Assembly (NCBI GenBank): GCA_019873685.1
Contig: JAIOAT010000001.1
Span: forward strand, 255,523 to 319,522
From: Chloroflexota bacterium
Lineage (GTDB): Bacteria > Chloroflexota > Anaerolineae > Aggregatilineales > Ch27
Length of the DNA: 64,000 nt
Direction: 5' to 3'
Part shown: piece after piece, positions 53,682 through 62,685 of the stretch
Numbering within the stretch: position 1 is the first letter of the stretch
Layout: every line of letters begins with the position of its first letter
Program-made: the position numbers and the translations under genes
The notes under the pieces: generated by a model
Seen by the model: only the letters and a program-made list of their open reading frames with translations
Database searches by the model: none
Told to the model about the DNA's origin: nothing

Positions 53682-55031
53682 TTACTTCGGGCGTTGAGCC
53701 GGCAGATCACTATTCACCGCGTTCAGACTGCGTTCAAGTGCAGCGCGGGCGCGCGCCGCGTAGGCTTCGTACCGGGCACGCTTGTGCTTGATCGGCGCTT
53801 CAAGCGGGGGCAAAAGGCCAAAGTTAGCCTTCATCGGCTGAAAGCCCTGTGGGCTGGCATGCGCCACGTAGTGGCATAGCGCGCCAAGCATCGTCTCCTC
53901 CGGCAATGTGAGCGCTGGCTCACCTCTCAGAAGCCGGGCGGCATTGATTCCTGCCAGCAGGCCGGTACCGATGTTACCTACGTAGCCTTCCACACCAGTG
54001 ATCTGGCCAGCGAAAAACAGGTCCTGCCGGTTACGAAACTGCATCGTTGGCAACAGTACCCGAGGCGCATTCAGATACGTGTTGCGGTGCATCTGCCCAT
54101 AGCGGGCAAACTCGGCGTTGCCCAGACCGGGGATCATGCGGAAGACGCGCTTTTGTTCGCCCCACAGCAGATTGGTCTGGAATCCCACCATGTTGTAGAG
54201 GGAACCGGCCAGGTTATCCTGTCGCAACTGCAGGACGGCGTAAGGCCGCTTGCCAGTACGCGGATCGATCACGCCGATGGGCCGCATCGGGCCGAAAGCC
54301 AGGGCATCATCTCCGCGTCTGGCCAGTTGTTCTACCGGCAGACAACCTTCAAAGAAGTGCGGATCCTCGCGCTCAAAATCACGCAGGGCGATAGTTTCCG
54401 CCGCTTTTAGCTCATCCACAAAACGGCGGTATTCCTCCTCAGTGAACGGGCAATTGATGTAGTCGCCTTCCTCCTGAACGCCGCGGTTATAGCGGCTGGC
54501 ACGGAAGGCGATGTTCATATCGATGCTGCTGGCATAGACCAGTGGCGCGATGGCATCGTAGAAATAGAGGTATTCATCGCCAACCAGCCGGGCAATTTCC
54601 ACGGCCAGGGCAGGCGCGGTCAGCGGGCCGGTAGCGATGATACATGGCCCCTCAGGGATATGCGCAACCTCTTGCCTGACGACCGTGATCCGGGGGTGTT
54701 CCGTGACCGCTCTGGTCACCAGGCTGGCGAAAGCCGTTCGATCAACCGCCAGCGCTCCACCGGCAGGCACTGCGGTTTGATCCGCGCAGCAAAGCAGCAG
54801 TGATCCCAGTCTCCTCAATTCAGCTTTCAGAAGTCCCGAAGCGCGATCTGGCAAATCCGATCCCAGGGAGTTGCTGCACACCAGCTCTGCCAGCATGTCG
54901 GTGGTATGGGCCGGGGTGGTCCTGTGCGGGCGCATCTCGTACAGATGTACCGTGATTCCCGCCTCAGCAGCCTGCCAGGCCGCTTCTGTGCCAGCCAAAC
55001 CACCGCCAATGACGACCAGTTCTTCTTTCAT
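53682..55031 (-). CDS. trmFO: Folate-dependent tRNA (uracil-5-)-methyltransferase
   Basis: 449 residues, normal length. N-terminal FAD-binding [19 protein letters not shown] and LYEMRP, followed by the conserved [12 protein letters not shown] and [69 protein letters not shown] and [25 protein letters not shown]. Methylates U54 of tRNA using methylene-THF and FADH2. Head of the hflX group on the minus strand. Confidence 0.97.
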   Translation of the reverse strand: MKEELVVIGGGLAGTEAAWQAAEAGITVHLYEMRPHRTTPAHTTDMLAELVCSNSLGSDLPDRASGLLKAELRRLGSLLLCCADQTAVPAGGALAVDRTAFASLVTRAVTEHPRITVVRQEVAHIPEGPCIIATGPLTAPALAVEIARLVGDEYLYFYDAIAPLVYASSIDMNIAFRASRYNRGVQEEGDYINCPFTEEEYRRFVDELKAAETIALRDFEREDPHFFEGCLPVEQLARRGDDALAFGPMRPIGVIDPRTGKRPYAVLQLRQDNLAGSLYNMVGFQTNLLWGEQKRVFRMIPGLGNAEFARYGQMHRNTYLNAPRVLLPTMQFRNRQDLFFAGQITGVEGYVGNIGTGLLAGINAARLLRGEPALTLPEETMLGALCHYVAHASPQGFQPMKANFGLLPPLEAPIKHKRARYEAYAARARAALERSLNAVNSDLPAQRPK

Positions 55032-55123
55032 CTTTGACCCGACCGCTGCTACAATGATCGCCAGTTAAGAAGCTCATTCTATCGCGGGCCCGGTGCCTGC
55101 GCCAAATACCGCACACGCACGCC

Positions 55124-56611
55124 ATGGCAAATGATCCCTCTGATTCGCAGCGGCGCTACAACCCTCTGATCTATATAGCGCCAGCCCTGTTTCTGCTGGT
55201 ATTGCTCGGCGGCAGCTGGCTGGTTATACAGAGCGCTGTCAGCGCCAGAGCGGGTGAAGCGCGCCGGGTCGCCTTTGCAGCGACAGCTACCTCACTTGCG
55301 CTTCCGACCGCGCCGCTCTCCCCTACCCCACCCCAGACGATCGCGCCGACTCTGACCTTGCCAGTCACTCCTGTTATCCCGACTGTTGAAGACCTGCACA
55401 TTCTTGCTACCCCTGCACCCCAAATCACCCTCCCACCGGACGCGCCACCACCAATGGGGCTACTTCCGCAGCACTACCAGTACGATCTGGTGAACTTTCT
55501 TGTTCTGGGGAGCGATCGCCTGGAGACAACCGGCTCGTACCGGACAGACGCTATAGTCATTGTGTCGGTCAACCGCACAACGCAGACGGTCAATCTACTC
55601 TCTATCCCTCGCGATCTGTATGTGTATATCCCCGGCTGGGGTATGGATCGCGTCAACACGGCAGAGTTGCACCAGTTACAGACCAGGTACACCAACCACC
55701 GACTGGGCTTGCTGGCGGAAACAATCGAATACAACCTGGGCATCCGTATCGATCATCTTGCCCGTGTGGATTTCACAGGATTCAAGGCGCTGGTCGATCT
55801 GCTGGGTGGAATCACCGTGCCGGTTGACTGCCCGGTATCGGGGTATCGATTGGCTACGAACGGCATTGACTGGGTTCCCTTTCTGCTTGAACCGGGTATT
55901 CACCATATGGATGGTTCACTGGCTCTGTGGTATGTCCGTCAACGCATGGACAGCAGCGATTTTGAGCGCAACAGGCGGCAACAGATCGTTCTGCGTGCGC
56001 TCTGGCGTCAGGCAGTGACCAGTGATCTGCCGCGCAACCTGCCGATCATCTGGGATACCCTCAGGCAATCGGTGGAAACCGACGTGACGCTGGACCAGGC
56101 GCTGGGGTTTGTTCCGCTGGTGCTGGGGCTGGATGCGGGCCGGGTCGAGAGCCACTTTCTGGGATTGGACGAAGTCAACCTCTGGCGGACTCCAAACGGT
56201 GCCAGCGTACTGGTCATTGATCCGGAACCGTTTACCCTGACACTGAACCGCTTTCTGACCCCACCTGTTGAGAACCACCTCAACGGTGAACGCGCAACGG
56301 TGAGCGTGTTGAATGCATCTGGCATGAACGATGCCGATCAACTCGCTGCTGCGCAGCTTGAATGGGCCGGTTTGCTGGCTTTCCCGCAGGGGGCAAGCAG
56401 CGCGCCCTTTGCGCAGACAGTGGTCTATGATCACACGGGACAGGTCAAAGAAAGCAGTCGGGGGGCTATACAGACAGCGCTGGGGTTGTCAGCCGCTAAT
56501 ATTGTGCTGGCAACCGATAGCGCCGCTACCACTGACTTCACCGTGGTTGTTGGAGCCAACTATCAATCTTGCCTCACTTCGCCCTGGAAACCATTTTCTC
56601 AGCCAGAGTAA
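55124..56611 (+). CDS. LytR-CpsA-Psr (LCP) family protein with C-terminal LytR_C domain
   Basis: 495 residues. One membrane helix (about 12-34), a Pro/Thr-rich stalk (about 50-110), then the LCP catalytic domain: VNFLVLGSDRLETTGSYRTDAIVI, LLSIPRDLYVYIPGWGMDRVNTA, VDFTGFKALVDLLGGITVPVD and HHMDGSLALWYVRQRMDSSDFERNRRQQ, with the conserved Asp and Arg residues that hold polyprenyl-pyrophosphate. The last part is a LytR_C domain (ATVSVLNASGMNDAD). Transfers glycans or teichoic-acid-like polymers to the wall, so it is a possible acceptor step for the glycans made at 27-35 kb. Divergent from trmFO. Confidence 0.93.
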   Translation: MANDPSDSQRRYNPLIYIAPALFLLVLLGGSWLVIQSAVSARAGEARRVAFAATATSLALPTAPLSPTPPQTIAPTLTLPVTPVIPTVEDLHILATPAPQITLPPDAPPPMGLLPQHYQYDLVNFLVLGSDRLETTGSYRTDAIVIVSVNRTTQTVNLLSIPRDLYVYIPGWGMDRVNTAELHQLQTRYTNHRLGLLAETIEYNLGIRIDHLARVDFTGFKALVDLLGGITVPVDCPVSGYRLATNGIDWVPFLLEPGIHHMDGSLALWYVRQRMDSSDFERNRRQQIVLRALWRQAVTSDLPRNLPIIWDTLRQSVETDVTLDQALGFVPLVLGLDAGRVESHFLGLDEVNLWRTPNGASVLVIDPEPFTLTLNRFLTPPVENHLNGERATVSVLNASGMNDADQLAAAQLEWAGLLAFPQGASSAPFAQTVVYDHTGQVKESSRGAIQTALGLSAANIVLATDSAATTDFTVVVGANYQSCLTSPWKPFSQPE

Positions 56612-56621
56612 TCCCGGCACA

Positions 56622-57878
56622 TCAGTTATTGGCGCTCAGTTCCTCAGCAAAGCGCAAATAGGTTTCAATGCGATCACGATCTTCAGCATGGGCAGGGGCC
56701 AGGTTGACTGCCTTCTTATAGGCATTGACCGCCGCAGAAAATTGCTCCAGGGCAAAGTATGCGTTTCCGAGCAGGTGGAATACGCGGTAATCCGTGATCT
56801 CCTGATTTTCCTCCGCCAGCGCTTTGGCCATGCGCTCAATGGTGGCGATGGTCTTTTCGTAAGCGCGGAGCCGATAGTGGCAGCGGGCGATCTGATAATA
56901 GACGGATGCCTGCCAGGGATGATACGGGTTGAAGTTCAGGGCGCTGGTGTAGGCTTCAATGGCTGAATCATACCGTTCCAACCGGAACAACATATCTCCC
57001 AGCAATTCGTTGACCCGCGACCAGGTTACATCTACACCAAGCGGCTTCTTCCCCAGCTGAAGAAACTGCTGGAGGTGATGCACTGCCTCAGCTTCCCGTC
57101 CGGGCATATTTGCCAGAATCTCTCCCAGGGCCAGGTGAGCGTCCTGTTGCCCTCCCCGCATTTCCGCGCCCAGCCCTGCCATGATCTGCAGAGCTTGCTC
57201 GGCAGCCGCCAGAGCCTCATCTAGCTTTCCCTGTTCCTTTAGCGCCCTGCTGCGCAGGAGATGCAGTTGCCCCAGCCAGCCTTCCGGTTCGCCAGGAGGA
57301 TAAGTCACAGCGGCCCGATCCAAGAAGGAGAGCGCAGCCGCCGGGTCACGGTGATCGAAGAGGTGGATGAAGCCCAGACGCTCGTAACATAGCGCCGTCA
57401 GCGCACTCACCCGACTGGGTTTGAGGAGCGCCTCCTGCAGGCAGCGACTGCCAGCCTCTGTGTCACCGGCGGACAGCAGGACACGGGCTTTCTGGTAAAG
57501 CACCCAGCCGCTGTTGGAGTAGTCCGGATATCTGGTCAACACCTGCTCATACAAGGTGAGCGCCTGTTCAGCATCTGTCCGATCTGCGAATCCAACCGGC
57601 GATAGCTCAAACCGGGCAAAGTAGGCGTCCCCGAGCAGCTCCAGTACCTCAGGTGAATCAGCGTATTCGGGGACCAGGGCGCGGGCAGTCTGGATATCCT
57701 CAAGCGCGTCGTCAGGGTGCTGTCCGATCAGCCGGGCGCGTGCACGCCGGAGCAACAGTTCGGCCCGGACGTCCGACGGCGGTTCCGCCCGTAGTTGCTT
57801 GGCAATGGCTACCTCGGCTTTCTTGATTTCGCGGGCAGCCAGCAGATCGTCGATCTGTTTGAGCAGGCTATTGCTCAT
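56622..57878 (-). CDS. TPR-repeat protein
   Basis: About 418 residues, cytoplasmic. At least six tetratricopeptide-like units are visible, for example AQVYEQ-type helices around 85-120, a central HLLRSRALKEQGKLDEALAAAEQAL and the C-terminal YRVFHLLGNAYFALEQFSAAVNAYKKAVNLAPAHAEDRDRI. Protein-protein scaffold with no enzymatic motif. I chose ATG 57878, which has AGGAGGG upstream; the longer frame reaching 58226 crosses the tRNA-Leu gene and its terminator and is not real. It converges with the LCP gene. Confidence 0.85.
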   Translation of the reverse strand: MSNSLLKQIDDLLAAREIKKAEVAIAKQLRAEPPSDVRAELLLRRARARLIGQHPDDALEDIQTARALVPEYADSPEVLELLGDAYFARFELSPVGFADRTDAEQALTLYEQVLTRYPDYSNSGWVLYQKARVLLSAGDTEAGSRCLQEALLKPSRVSALTALCYERLGFIHLFDHRDPAAALSFLDRAAVTYPPGEPEGWLGQLHLLRSRALKEQGKLDEALAAAEQALQIMAGLGAEMRGGQQDAHLALGEILANMPGREAEAVHHLQQFLQLGKKPLGVDVTWSRVNELLGDMLFRLERYDSAIEAYTSALNFNPYHPWQASVYYQIARCHYRLRAYEKTIATIERMAKALAEENQEITDYRVFHLLGNAYFALEQFSAAVNAYKKAVNLAPAHAEDRDRIETYLRFAEELSANN

Positions 57879-57962
57879 GGTCGTTTGCCCTCCTGATCGC
57901 ATTCCTGCGGTGGTAGTACACCCAGCTACTGATTGTGCAGGGCGACACCAGCCAGCGCAAGC

Positions 57963-58000
57963 AACAAAAAACAGCCCGGCGTCGACTGCCTGAGCTGTTT
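57963..58000 (-). terminator. Terminator of tRNA-Leu
   Basis: On the minus strand a 7-bp AAACAGC/GCTGTTT stem (57994-58000 with 57968-57974) with a GC-rich loop, followed by TTTTTTG. Typical intrinsic terminator, directly after the tRNA. Confidence 0.75.
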
Positions 58001-58007
58001 GCGCTAA

Positions 58008-58089
58008 TGCCCTGGAGAGGACTCGAACCTCCACGCCCAAAGGGCACAGGCCCTCAACCTGCCGCGTATGCCAATTCCGCCACCAGGGC
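58008..58089 (-). tRNA. tRNA-Leu (anticodon GAG)
   Basis: Class II tRNA of 82 bases: acceptor GCCCTGG/CCAGGGC, D-arm with GGCGGAATTGGCA, anticodon stem GCAGG/CCTGT with loop TTGAGGG (anticodon GAG), long variable arm GCCC-TTT-GGGC, T-arm GGAGG-TTCGAGT-CCTCT. Discriminator A, no encoded CCA. Confidence 0.95.
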
Positions 58090-58101
58090 AAACCACTTTG
58101 G

Positions 58102-58129
58102 ATTATACCTGTGGAATTGTCTGAGTCAA
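58102..58129 (-). promoter_or_regulatory. Sigma70 promoter of tRNA-Leu
   Basis: On the minus strand TTGACT (58124-58129), 16 bases, TATAAT (58102-58107); 13 bases before the tRNA 5' end. Strong match. Confidence 0.75.
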
Positions 58130-58145
58130 TGGTTTCGCTTGCTGC

Positions 58146-58176
58146 TTGCTGGTTCGCTGTGACGGCATGGTACAAT
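58146..58176 (+). promoter_or_regulatory. Putative promoter of plsX-fabF
   Basis: TTGCTG (58146-58151), 19 bases, TACAAT (58171-58176). The spacer is long, so the -35 is doubtful; the -10 box is good. Divergent to the tRNA-Leu promoter. Confidence 0.4.
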
Positions 58177-58243
58177 GCGGGCAGATACGCGGTTTGTTTG
58201 CCATGCAGGCAGCACGTTTGGCCCACAGAAAAGTGAGGTAGCG

Positions 58244-59278
58244 ATGCGCATAGTTGTCGATGCCATGGGCAGCGATAACCGTCCTGTTCCCGACGTCGCG
58301 GGGGCAGTGGCCGCTGCTCGCGAGTTTTCCGATACGATCATTCTGGTCGGAGATCAAGCGCGAATTGAGGAGCAACTTCGTCAGCATGACACCCACGGAC
58401 TTTCCATCGAGGTAGTGCCAGCTGAGCAGGAAGTGCTGATGACAGACACGCCGAGCGTAGTGGCCCGCAGCAAACCCCAGTCCTCCATGCATGTGGGGAT
58501 GAATCTGGTCAAAGCTGGCCAGGCTGATGCGTTTGTGACCTGCGGCAATACCGGCGCCGCCCTGGCGATCGCCACCCTGCGCACGTTGCATCGCATTCCC
58601 GGTGTACTGCGCCCGGCGCTGACAACGCTGCTGACCATTGGTGGGCGGCGCTGGATTCTGGCGGATATCGGCGCCAATGCCGACTGCAAGCCGGAATGGC
58701 TCCTGCAATTTGCTGTGATGGGAAGCATCTATGCGGAACGCGCGATGGGGCTTCGTGCTCCCCGCGTGGCACTGCTCTCGAACGGCGAAGAGGAAGGCAA
58801 AGGCAACCTCCTGATCAAGGATGCCGCCAAACTTCTAGAAGCGAGTAGCCTCAATTACGTAGGCAACGTGGAACCCAAAGAGATGCTGGCGGGTGCTGCT
58901 GAAGTAGTCGTCATGGACGGCTTCGTCGGCAACATTACCATCAAGTCACTGGAAGCGATGGGCGATCTCCTCTTCAAACTGATCAAGGCCGAACTGACCA
59001 GCGACCTGCGCTCGAAGCTGAGCGGTCTGCTGGGCCGACCGGCGTTCCGGCGCGTCTATCGCCAGGTTGACCCATTTGAAGTTGGCGGCGCACCTCTTTT
59101 GGGGGTGAACGGTGTTGTTATTATTGGTCACGGGCGCTCTACAGCGGTTGCCGTCAAAAATGCCATCCGGCAGGCCAGGCAGGCAGTTGCCGGCCAGATC
59201 ATTGACGCCATCCGCGAAGGGGTTGCCGCCTATGAGGTGAGCAGTCAGGCCGAGCATTCCCCGGCAGAAGAGGGGTAA
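58244..59278 (+). CDS. plsX: Phosphate acyltransferase PlsX
   Basis: About 344 residues, normal length. Makes acyl-phosphate from acyl-ACP for phospholipid synthesis. Family stretches: IVVDAMGSDNRPVPDVAGAV at the start, ADAFVTCGNTGAALAIATL, RPALTTLLTIGG, DIGANADCKPEWLLQFAVMG, RVALLSNGEEEGKGN, VVMDGFVGNITIKSLEA and LGVNGVVIIGHGRS. ATG at 58244 with GAGGTAGCG upstream; the frame begins earlier at 58175 but the conserved sequence starts here. fabF follows by 26 bases, so the two form a lipid-synthesis operon. Confidence 0.97.
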   Translation: MRIVVDAMGSDNRPVPDVAGAVAAAREFSDTIILVGDQARIEEQLRQHDTHGLSIEVVPAEQEVLMTDTPSVVARSKPQSSMHVGMNLVKAGQADAFVTCGNTGAALAIATLRTLHRIPGVLRPALTTLLTIGGRRWILADIGANADCKPEWLLQFAVMGSIYAERAMGLRAPRVALLSNGEEEGKGNLLIKDAAKLLEASSLNYVGNVEPKEMLAGAAEVVVMDGFVGNITIKSLEAMGDLLFKLIKAELTSDLRSKLSGLLGRPAFRRVYRQVDPFEVGGAPLLGVNGVVIIGHGRSTAVAVKNAIRQARQAVAGQIIDAIREGVAAYEVSSQAEHSPAEEG

Positions 59279-59304
59279 CTCCGGCACGAAATCGGGAGAA
59301 CGAT

Positions 59305-60564
59305 ATGGAACTCTTGCGTAATGGCCGCAGGCGCGTGGTTATCACAGGGTTGGGGGCGCTGACCCCGCTGGGAACGGTCAAAAGCTTTTGGGAGAACCTT
59401 AAGGCCGGTCGCTCTGGCATCCGGCGGATTCGCAGTTTTGATCCTTCCCATCTCAACGTCCAGATCGCCGGTGAGGTTGACTTTGATCCCACAGAATACA
59501 TCAACTTCAAGGAAGTCCGGCGGATGGCGCGATCATCCCAGATGGCTCAGGTTGCTGCCCGGATGGCGCTGGAAGACGCTGGGTTAACTCACGAAGATAT
59601 CGCCGCGATCAGCGAGCGCACCGGTGTGGTTATCGGGACGGGATTGGGCGGTCACGAGGTTATTGAGCAGAGCACTTACCGCTACAAGTCCAGCGAGTAT
59701 CGTTTCAAGCCAAGCCCGTTCAGCCTGATCAATGGTCTGCCCAATATGCCGGCTCACTATGTCAGCCGCGAACTGAATGCGACCGGCCCCCTGGCCTGCC
59801 AGACTACCGCTTGCGCTGCAGGGACGCAGAGTATTGGCGATGGAGCAGAGCTAATCCGGACTAACCGTGCTGATGTGGTTTTCGCGGGCGGCGTTGAGGC
59901 GCTGGTTGTCGACTATGCGATCGCGGGTTTTGAAGCCATGACCGTGCTGGCAACCGGCTACAACGACATGCCGGAGAAAGCCAGCCGTCCATTTGACGCC
60001 AACCGTTCTGGCTTTGTTTTTAGCGAGGGGGCAGCTGTACTCGTTCTGGAGTCTTTGGAGCATGCCCTCAAACGGGGAGCGCGCATCCTGGCCGAGGTGC
60101 TGGGACACGCTTCATCTTCGGATGCCTACCATGTGGCGGCCATCGATCCAGAAGGTATGGGCGCCCAGCGGGTGATGCGCTGGGCCATTGAAGACGCCCA
60201 TATCCCCCTGGATATGATCGACTACATTAACGCGCATGGCACCGGTACCCCGGCCAATGACGCCATCGAGACCCACGCTATCAAGCGCGTATTTGGCGAA
60301 CAGGCCTACAACCTGGCCGTCAGCTCTACCAAGAGCATGATCGGACACTGCCTCGGCGGCGCGGGAGCTGTAGAAGCTGTTGCGTGTGTAATGTCGCTTG
60401 TGGATCAGGTCATCCACCCGACGATCAACTACGAGACGCCGGACCCGGCCTGCGACCTAGACTACGTGCCAAACGAGGCGCGGAGCGCTCGTCTGCGCGC
60501 TGTGCTTTCCAACAGTTTTGGTCTGGGTGGTCAGAATGCGGCGCTGGTGCTGGGGGCCTTCTGA
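59305..60564 (+). CDS. fabF: 3-oxoacyl-ACP synthase II
   Basis: 419 residues. Condensing enzyme of fatty-acid elongation, using malonyl-ACP. N-terminal RVVITGLGALTPLG, active-site Cys in TTACAAGTQSIGDG (near 170), His in INAHGTGTPANDAIET, KSMIGHCLGGAGAVEA with the second His, and NSFGLGGQNAALVL at the end. Cys-His-His triad complete. Ends with a strong terminator at 60592-60632. Confidence 0.97.
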   Translation: MELLRNGRRRVVITGLGALTPLGTVKSFWENLKAGRSGIRRIRSFDPSHLNVQIAGEVDFDPTEYINFKEVRRMARSSQMAQVAARMALEDAGLTHEDIAAISERTGVVIGTGLGGHEVIEQSTYRYKSSEYRFKPSPFSLINGLPNMPAHYVSRELNATGPLACQTTACAAGTQSIGDGAELIRTNRADVVFAGGVEALVVDYAIAGFEAMTVLATGYNDMPEKASRPFDANRSGFVFSEGAAVLVLESLEHALKRGARILAEVLGHASSSDAYHVAAIDPEGMGAQRVMRWAIEDAHIPLDMIDYINAHGTGTPANDAIETHAIKRVFGEQAYNLAVSSTKSMIGHCLGGAGAVEAVACVMSLVDQVIHPTINYETPDPACDLDYVPNEARSARLRAVLSNSFGLGGQNAALVLGAF

Positions 60565-60591
60565 TCGTTTCGGTACAGCACCCTCCGGCAT

Positions 60592-60632
60592 AACACGGTG
60601 AGCAACAGAACGGTTTGCTCACCGTGTTCTTA
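60592..60632 (+). terminator. Terminator of plsX-fabF
   Basis: A perfect 14-bp stem (60592-60605 with 60615-60628, arm AACACGGTGAGCAA) with a 9-base loop, followed by CTTAT. The U-tract is short but the stem is exceptionally stable. Confidence 0.75.
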
Positions 60633-60642
60633 TCTGCCGAAA

Positions 60643-60671
60643 TTGCAGGCAACTCTGCGCCGCGCTAGAAT
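60643..60671 (+). promoter_or_regulatory. Sigma70 promoter of the NitT/TauT-type transporter
   Basis: TTGCAG (60643-60648), 17 bases, TAGAAT (60666-60671). Starts transcription near 60679, about 100 bases before the first gene, with symmetric elements in the leader (60690-60744). Confidence 0.65.
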
Positions 60672-60689
60672 GGGCCTTAATTGTATCAT

Positions 60690-60744
60690 TTCGAACAATT
60701 CGAAAGCACTGAATGTTCGCTGACATGGCTGGATACGAACATTC
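60690..60744 (+). promoter_or_regulatory. Palindromic leader elements, possible operator
   Basis: Two TTCGAA hexamers 3 bases apart (60690-60695 and 60699-60704), then a 9-bp inverted repeat GAATGTTCG (60711-60719) / CGAACATTC (60736-60744). They lie just after the start point and before the ribosome site AAGGAGAACGCC. An operator for a repressor or a leader hairpin is inferred; I recognise no TPP or FMN riboswitch consensus here. Confidence 0.45.
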
Positions 60745-60777
60745 CGGTGCAGCCGGCAACACCGTAAGGAGAACGCC

Positions 60778-61842
60778 ATGCGCAAGCAATCCATACTGTT
60801 TCTGGGCCTGTTTCTGCTTCTCATCGTGCTGACTGCCTGTGGCGCTCCTCAGACAGCAGTGACTGAGTCCTCTCCGGGCCTCACGCCAACGGCAGAAGAG
60901 TCGGTTCCCACTGAGGCAGTGGCGGAAGGCGGCGCAGATGCTGCGGCAGCCGCTGGTGAGCAAGTCGACCTTCGCGTTGCCTACATCCCCGTTCTGGATG
61001 TCCTGCCATTCTTTATCGCTCAGCAGAATGGATACTTTGCTGAGGAAGGCGTCACGGTGGAGTTTGTCCCCGCCAGCAGCGCACTTGAGCGCGAACAACT
61101 ACTGGCCTCCGGTGATGTGGATGGCATGCTCACCGATGTGATCGGTCCGGCCATCACCAACGCGGCAGCCGAACCATCGGTTCGCATCGTGGCGATGGCT
61201 CGCCGCGCCAGTGAGGAAGCTCCTCTGTTCCGCATCCTGGCTGCGCCAGGAAGTGATGTCAAGACTCCTGCTGATCTGGCTGGTGTCTCCATTGGTATCA
61301 GCGAGAACACGGTAATTCAGTATCTGGCGGATCGCCTCTTGCGTGGTGCTGGCCTTTCCACGGGTGATATCGTTTATGAATCAGTGCCCGCCATCCCGAC
61401 CCGTTTCAATCTCATGATGGAAGGCCAGCTTGGCGCGGCGGTGCTGCCCGATCCTCTGGCTACCGCGGCAATGCAGGCAGGCGCCATCAACGTGCTGGAT
61501 GACACCGCTCTGGCCGGCCAGCAGCTCAGCCAGAGTGTCCTCAGCTTCAGCAACGCTGTACTGGAGCAGAAGCCGGAGGCCATCCGCGCCTTCCTGCGGG
61601 CCTGGAACCGGGCTGTTGAGGCGCTCAATGCCGATCCGGATAGCTATCGCCAGCTCTGGCTGGATAACATCAGCGTTCCTGAAAGCGTGCAGAACACGTA
61701 CGAAATTCCGCCTTTCCCGCTTGGTGAGATCACCAGTGAGAGCGTCTGGAACGATGTCAATGACTGGCTTCTTGAGCGCGGGATCATTGCACAGCCGGCG
61801 CCCTACGCAACCAGCGTTGACCCCGGTTTTCTGCCTGAATAG
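60778..61842 (+). CDS. NitT/TauT-type ABC transporter binding lipoprotein
   Basis: 354 residues. Lipobox VLTAC (Cys 21), a short Thr/Glu-rich linker, then an NMT1/SsuA-like fold: VDLRVAYIPVLDVLPFFIAQQNGYFAEEGV, LASGDVDGMLTDVIGP, LAGVSIGISENTVIQYLADRLLRGAGL, NLMMEGQLGAAVLPDPLATAAM and FLRAWNRAVEALNADP. Family members bind sulfonates, nitrate, thiamine precursors (ThiY) or riboflavin (RibY); the substrate here is open. First gene of the operon; AAGGAG lies 5 bases upstream. Confidence 0.9.
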   Translation: MRKQSILFLGLFLLLIVLTACGAPQTAVTESSPGLTPTAEESVPTEAVAEGGADAAAAAGEQVDLRVAYIPVLDVLPFFIAQQNGYFAEEGVTVEFVPASSALEREQLLASGDVDGMLTDVIGPAITNAAAEPSVRIVAMARRASEEAPLFRILAAPGSDVKTPADLAGVSIGISENTVIQYLADRLLRGAGLSTGDIVYESVPAIPTRFNLMMEGQLGAAVLPDPLATAAMQAGAINVLDDTALAGQQLSQSVLSFSNAVLEQKPEAIRAFLRAWNRAVEALNADPDSYRQLWLDNISVPESVQNTYEIPPFPLGEITSESVWNDVNDWLLERGIIAQPAPYATSVDPGFLPE

Positions 61843-61860
61843 CCGCCGAACACTATGGCA

Positions 61861-61897
61861 TTGCCCCGCCGGCCTTCTCGCTTTCCCGGCGGGGCAA
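61861..61897 (+). terminator. Intercistronic hairpin between binding-protein and ATPase genes
   Basis: A perfect 12-bp stem (TTGCCCCGCCGG, 61861-61872, with CCGGCGGGGCAA, 61886-61897) and a 13-base loop. No U-tract. It lies just after the binding-protein stop and likely limits transcription of, or mRNA decay into, the downstream subunits. Confidence 0.65.
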
Positions 61898-61914
61898 CTT
61901 GTCTGATACTGCCC

Positions 61915-62685
61915 ATGATCCAGGTTACCGATCTGGTCTTCCGCTATCCTACTGGTGTCACGATATTCGATGGTTTCAACTGGCATGTCGGGCATGGCGA
62001 GTCCTGGGCGATTATCGGGCCATCGGGATGCGGCAAGAGCACGCTACTCTATCTTATTGCGGGGTTGCGCTTTCCCGTTTCCGGCACCGTACGGGTTGGC
62101 GGCCAGGTTCTCACCAGGCCACGCCCGGAAACAGGGCTGATCCTGCAGGACTATGGTCTGCTGCCCTGGGCAACAATCCGGCATAATGTTGAGCTAGGGC
62201 TGCGCATCCGGCGGTTCTACGGCCCGGATGGCAAACATGCCCCGCGCGACTATGACCCGCGCAATGCAGAGGCGCGCACGCAACACTGGTTGGAGCGCCT
62301 GAGCATTGCCGATCAGGCCGATAAATACCCTGGCCAGGTTTCGGGTGGTCAACGCCAGCGAGCGGCTATTGCCCGCACGCTGGTCCTGGAGCCAGACTTG
62401 CTTTTAATGGATGAACCGTTTTCATCGCTGGACGCCCTTACCCGTGAAGACCTGCAGAATCTGGTTATGCGGCTTCAGCAGGAGACGGGAATCGCTACCG
62501 TCATCGTGACCCATAACATCGATGAAGCTGTATTCATGGGGCGCAACATCCTGGTGTTGACAATGCCTCCGAACAGCGCGCCCACCGTGGTGGCTAATCC
62601 AGAGGCCGGGACATTGCACTACCGCAATTCCGCCCTTTTTCTGAGCCGGACGAATCAGATTCGTCGCATGCTGGGGCTTGTCTGA
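61915..62685 (+). CDS. NitT/TauT-type ABC transporter, ATP-binding subunit
   Basis: About 256 residues. Walker A WAIIGPSGCGKSTLLYLIAGL, Q-loop LILQDYGLLPWATI, signature GQVSGGQRQRAAIARTL, Walker B LLLMDEPFSSLDALTRED and H-loop VIVTHNIDEAVF, the SsuB/TauB pattern. I chose the ATG at 61915; the open frame from 61855 runs through the hairpin and is not used. Overlaps the permease by one base. Confidence 0.95.
   Translation: MIQVTDLVFRYPTGVTIFDGFNWHVGHGESWAIIGPSGCGKSTLLYLIAGLRFPVSGTVRVGGQVLTRPRPETGLILQDYGLLPWATIRHNVELGLRIRRFYGPDGKHAPRDYDPRNAEARTQHWLERLSIADQADKYPGQVSGGQRQRAAIARTLVLEPDLLLMDEPFSSLDALTREDLQNLVMRLQQETGIATVIVTHNIDEAVFMGRNILVLTMPPNSAPTVVANPEAGTLHYRNSALFLSRTNQIRRMLGLV

Noticed and set aside
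56622-58226. Full-length reading of the TPR frame up to 58226
   Set aside because: It would translate through tRNA-Leu and its terminator; an ATG with a strong ribosome site exists at 57878.
60679-60777. TPP or FMN riboswitch before the NitT/TauT-type transporter
   Set aside because: None of the conserved TPP or FMN aptamer elements is present, in contrast to the clear TPP aptamer at 44.2 kb.
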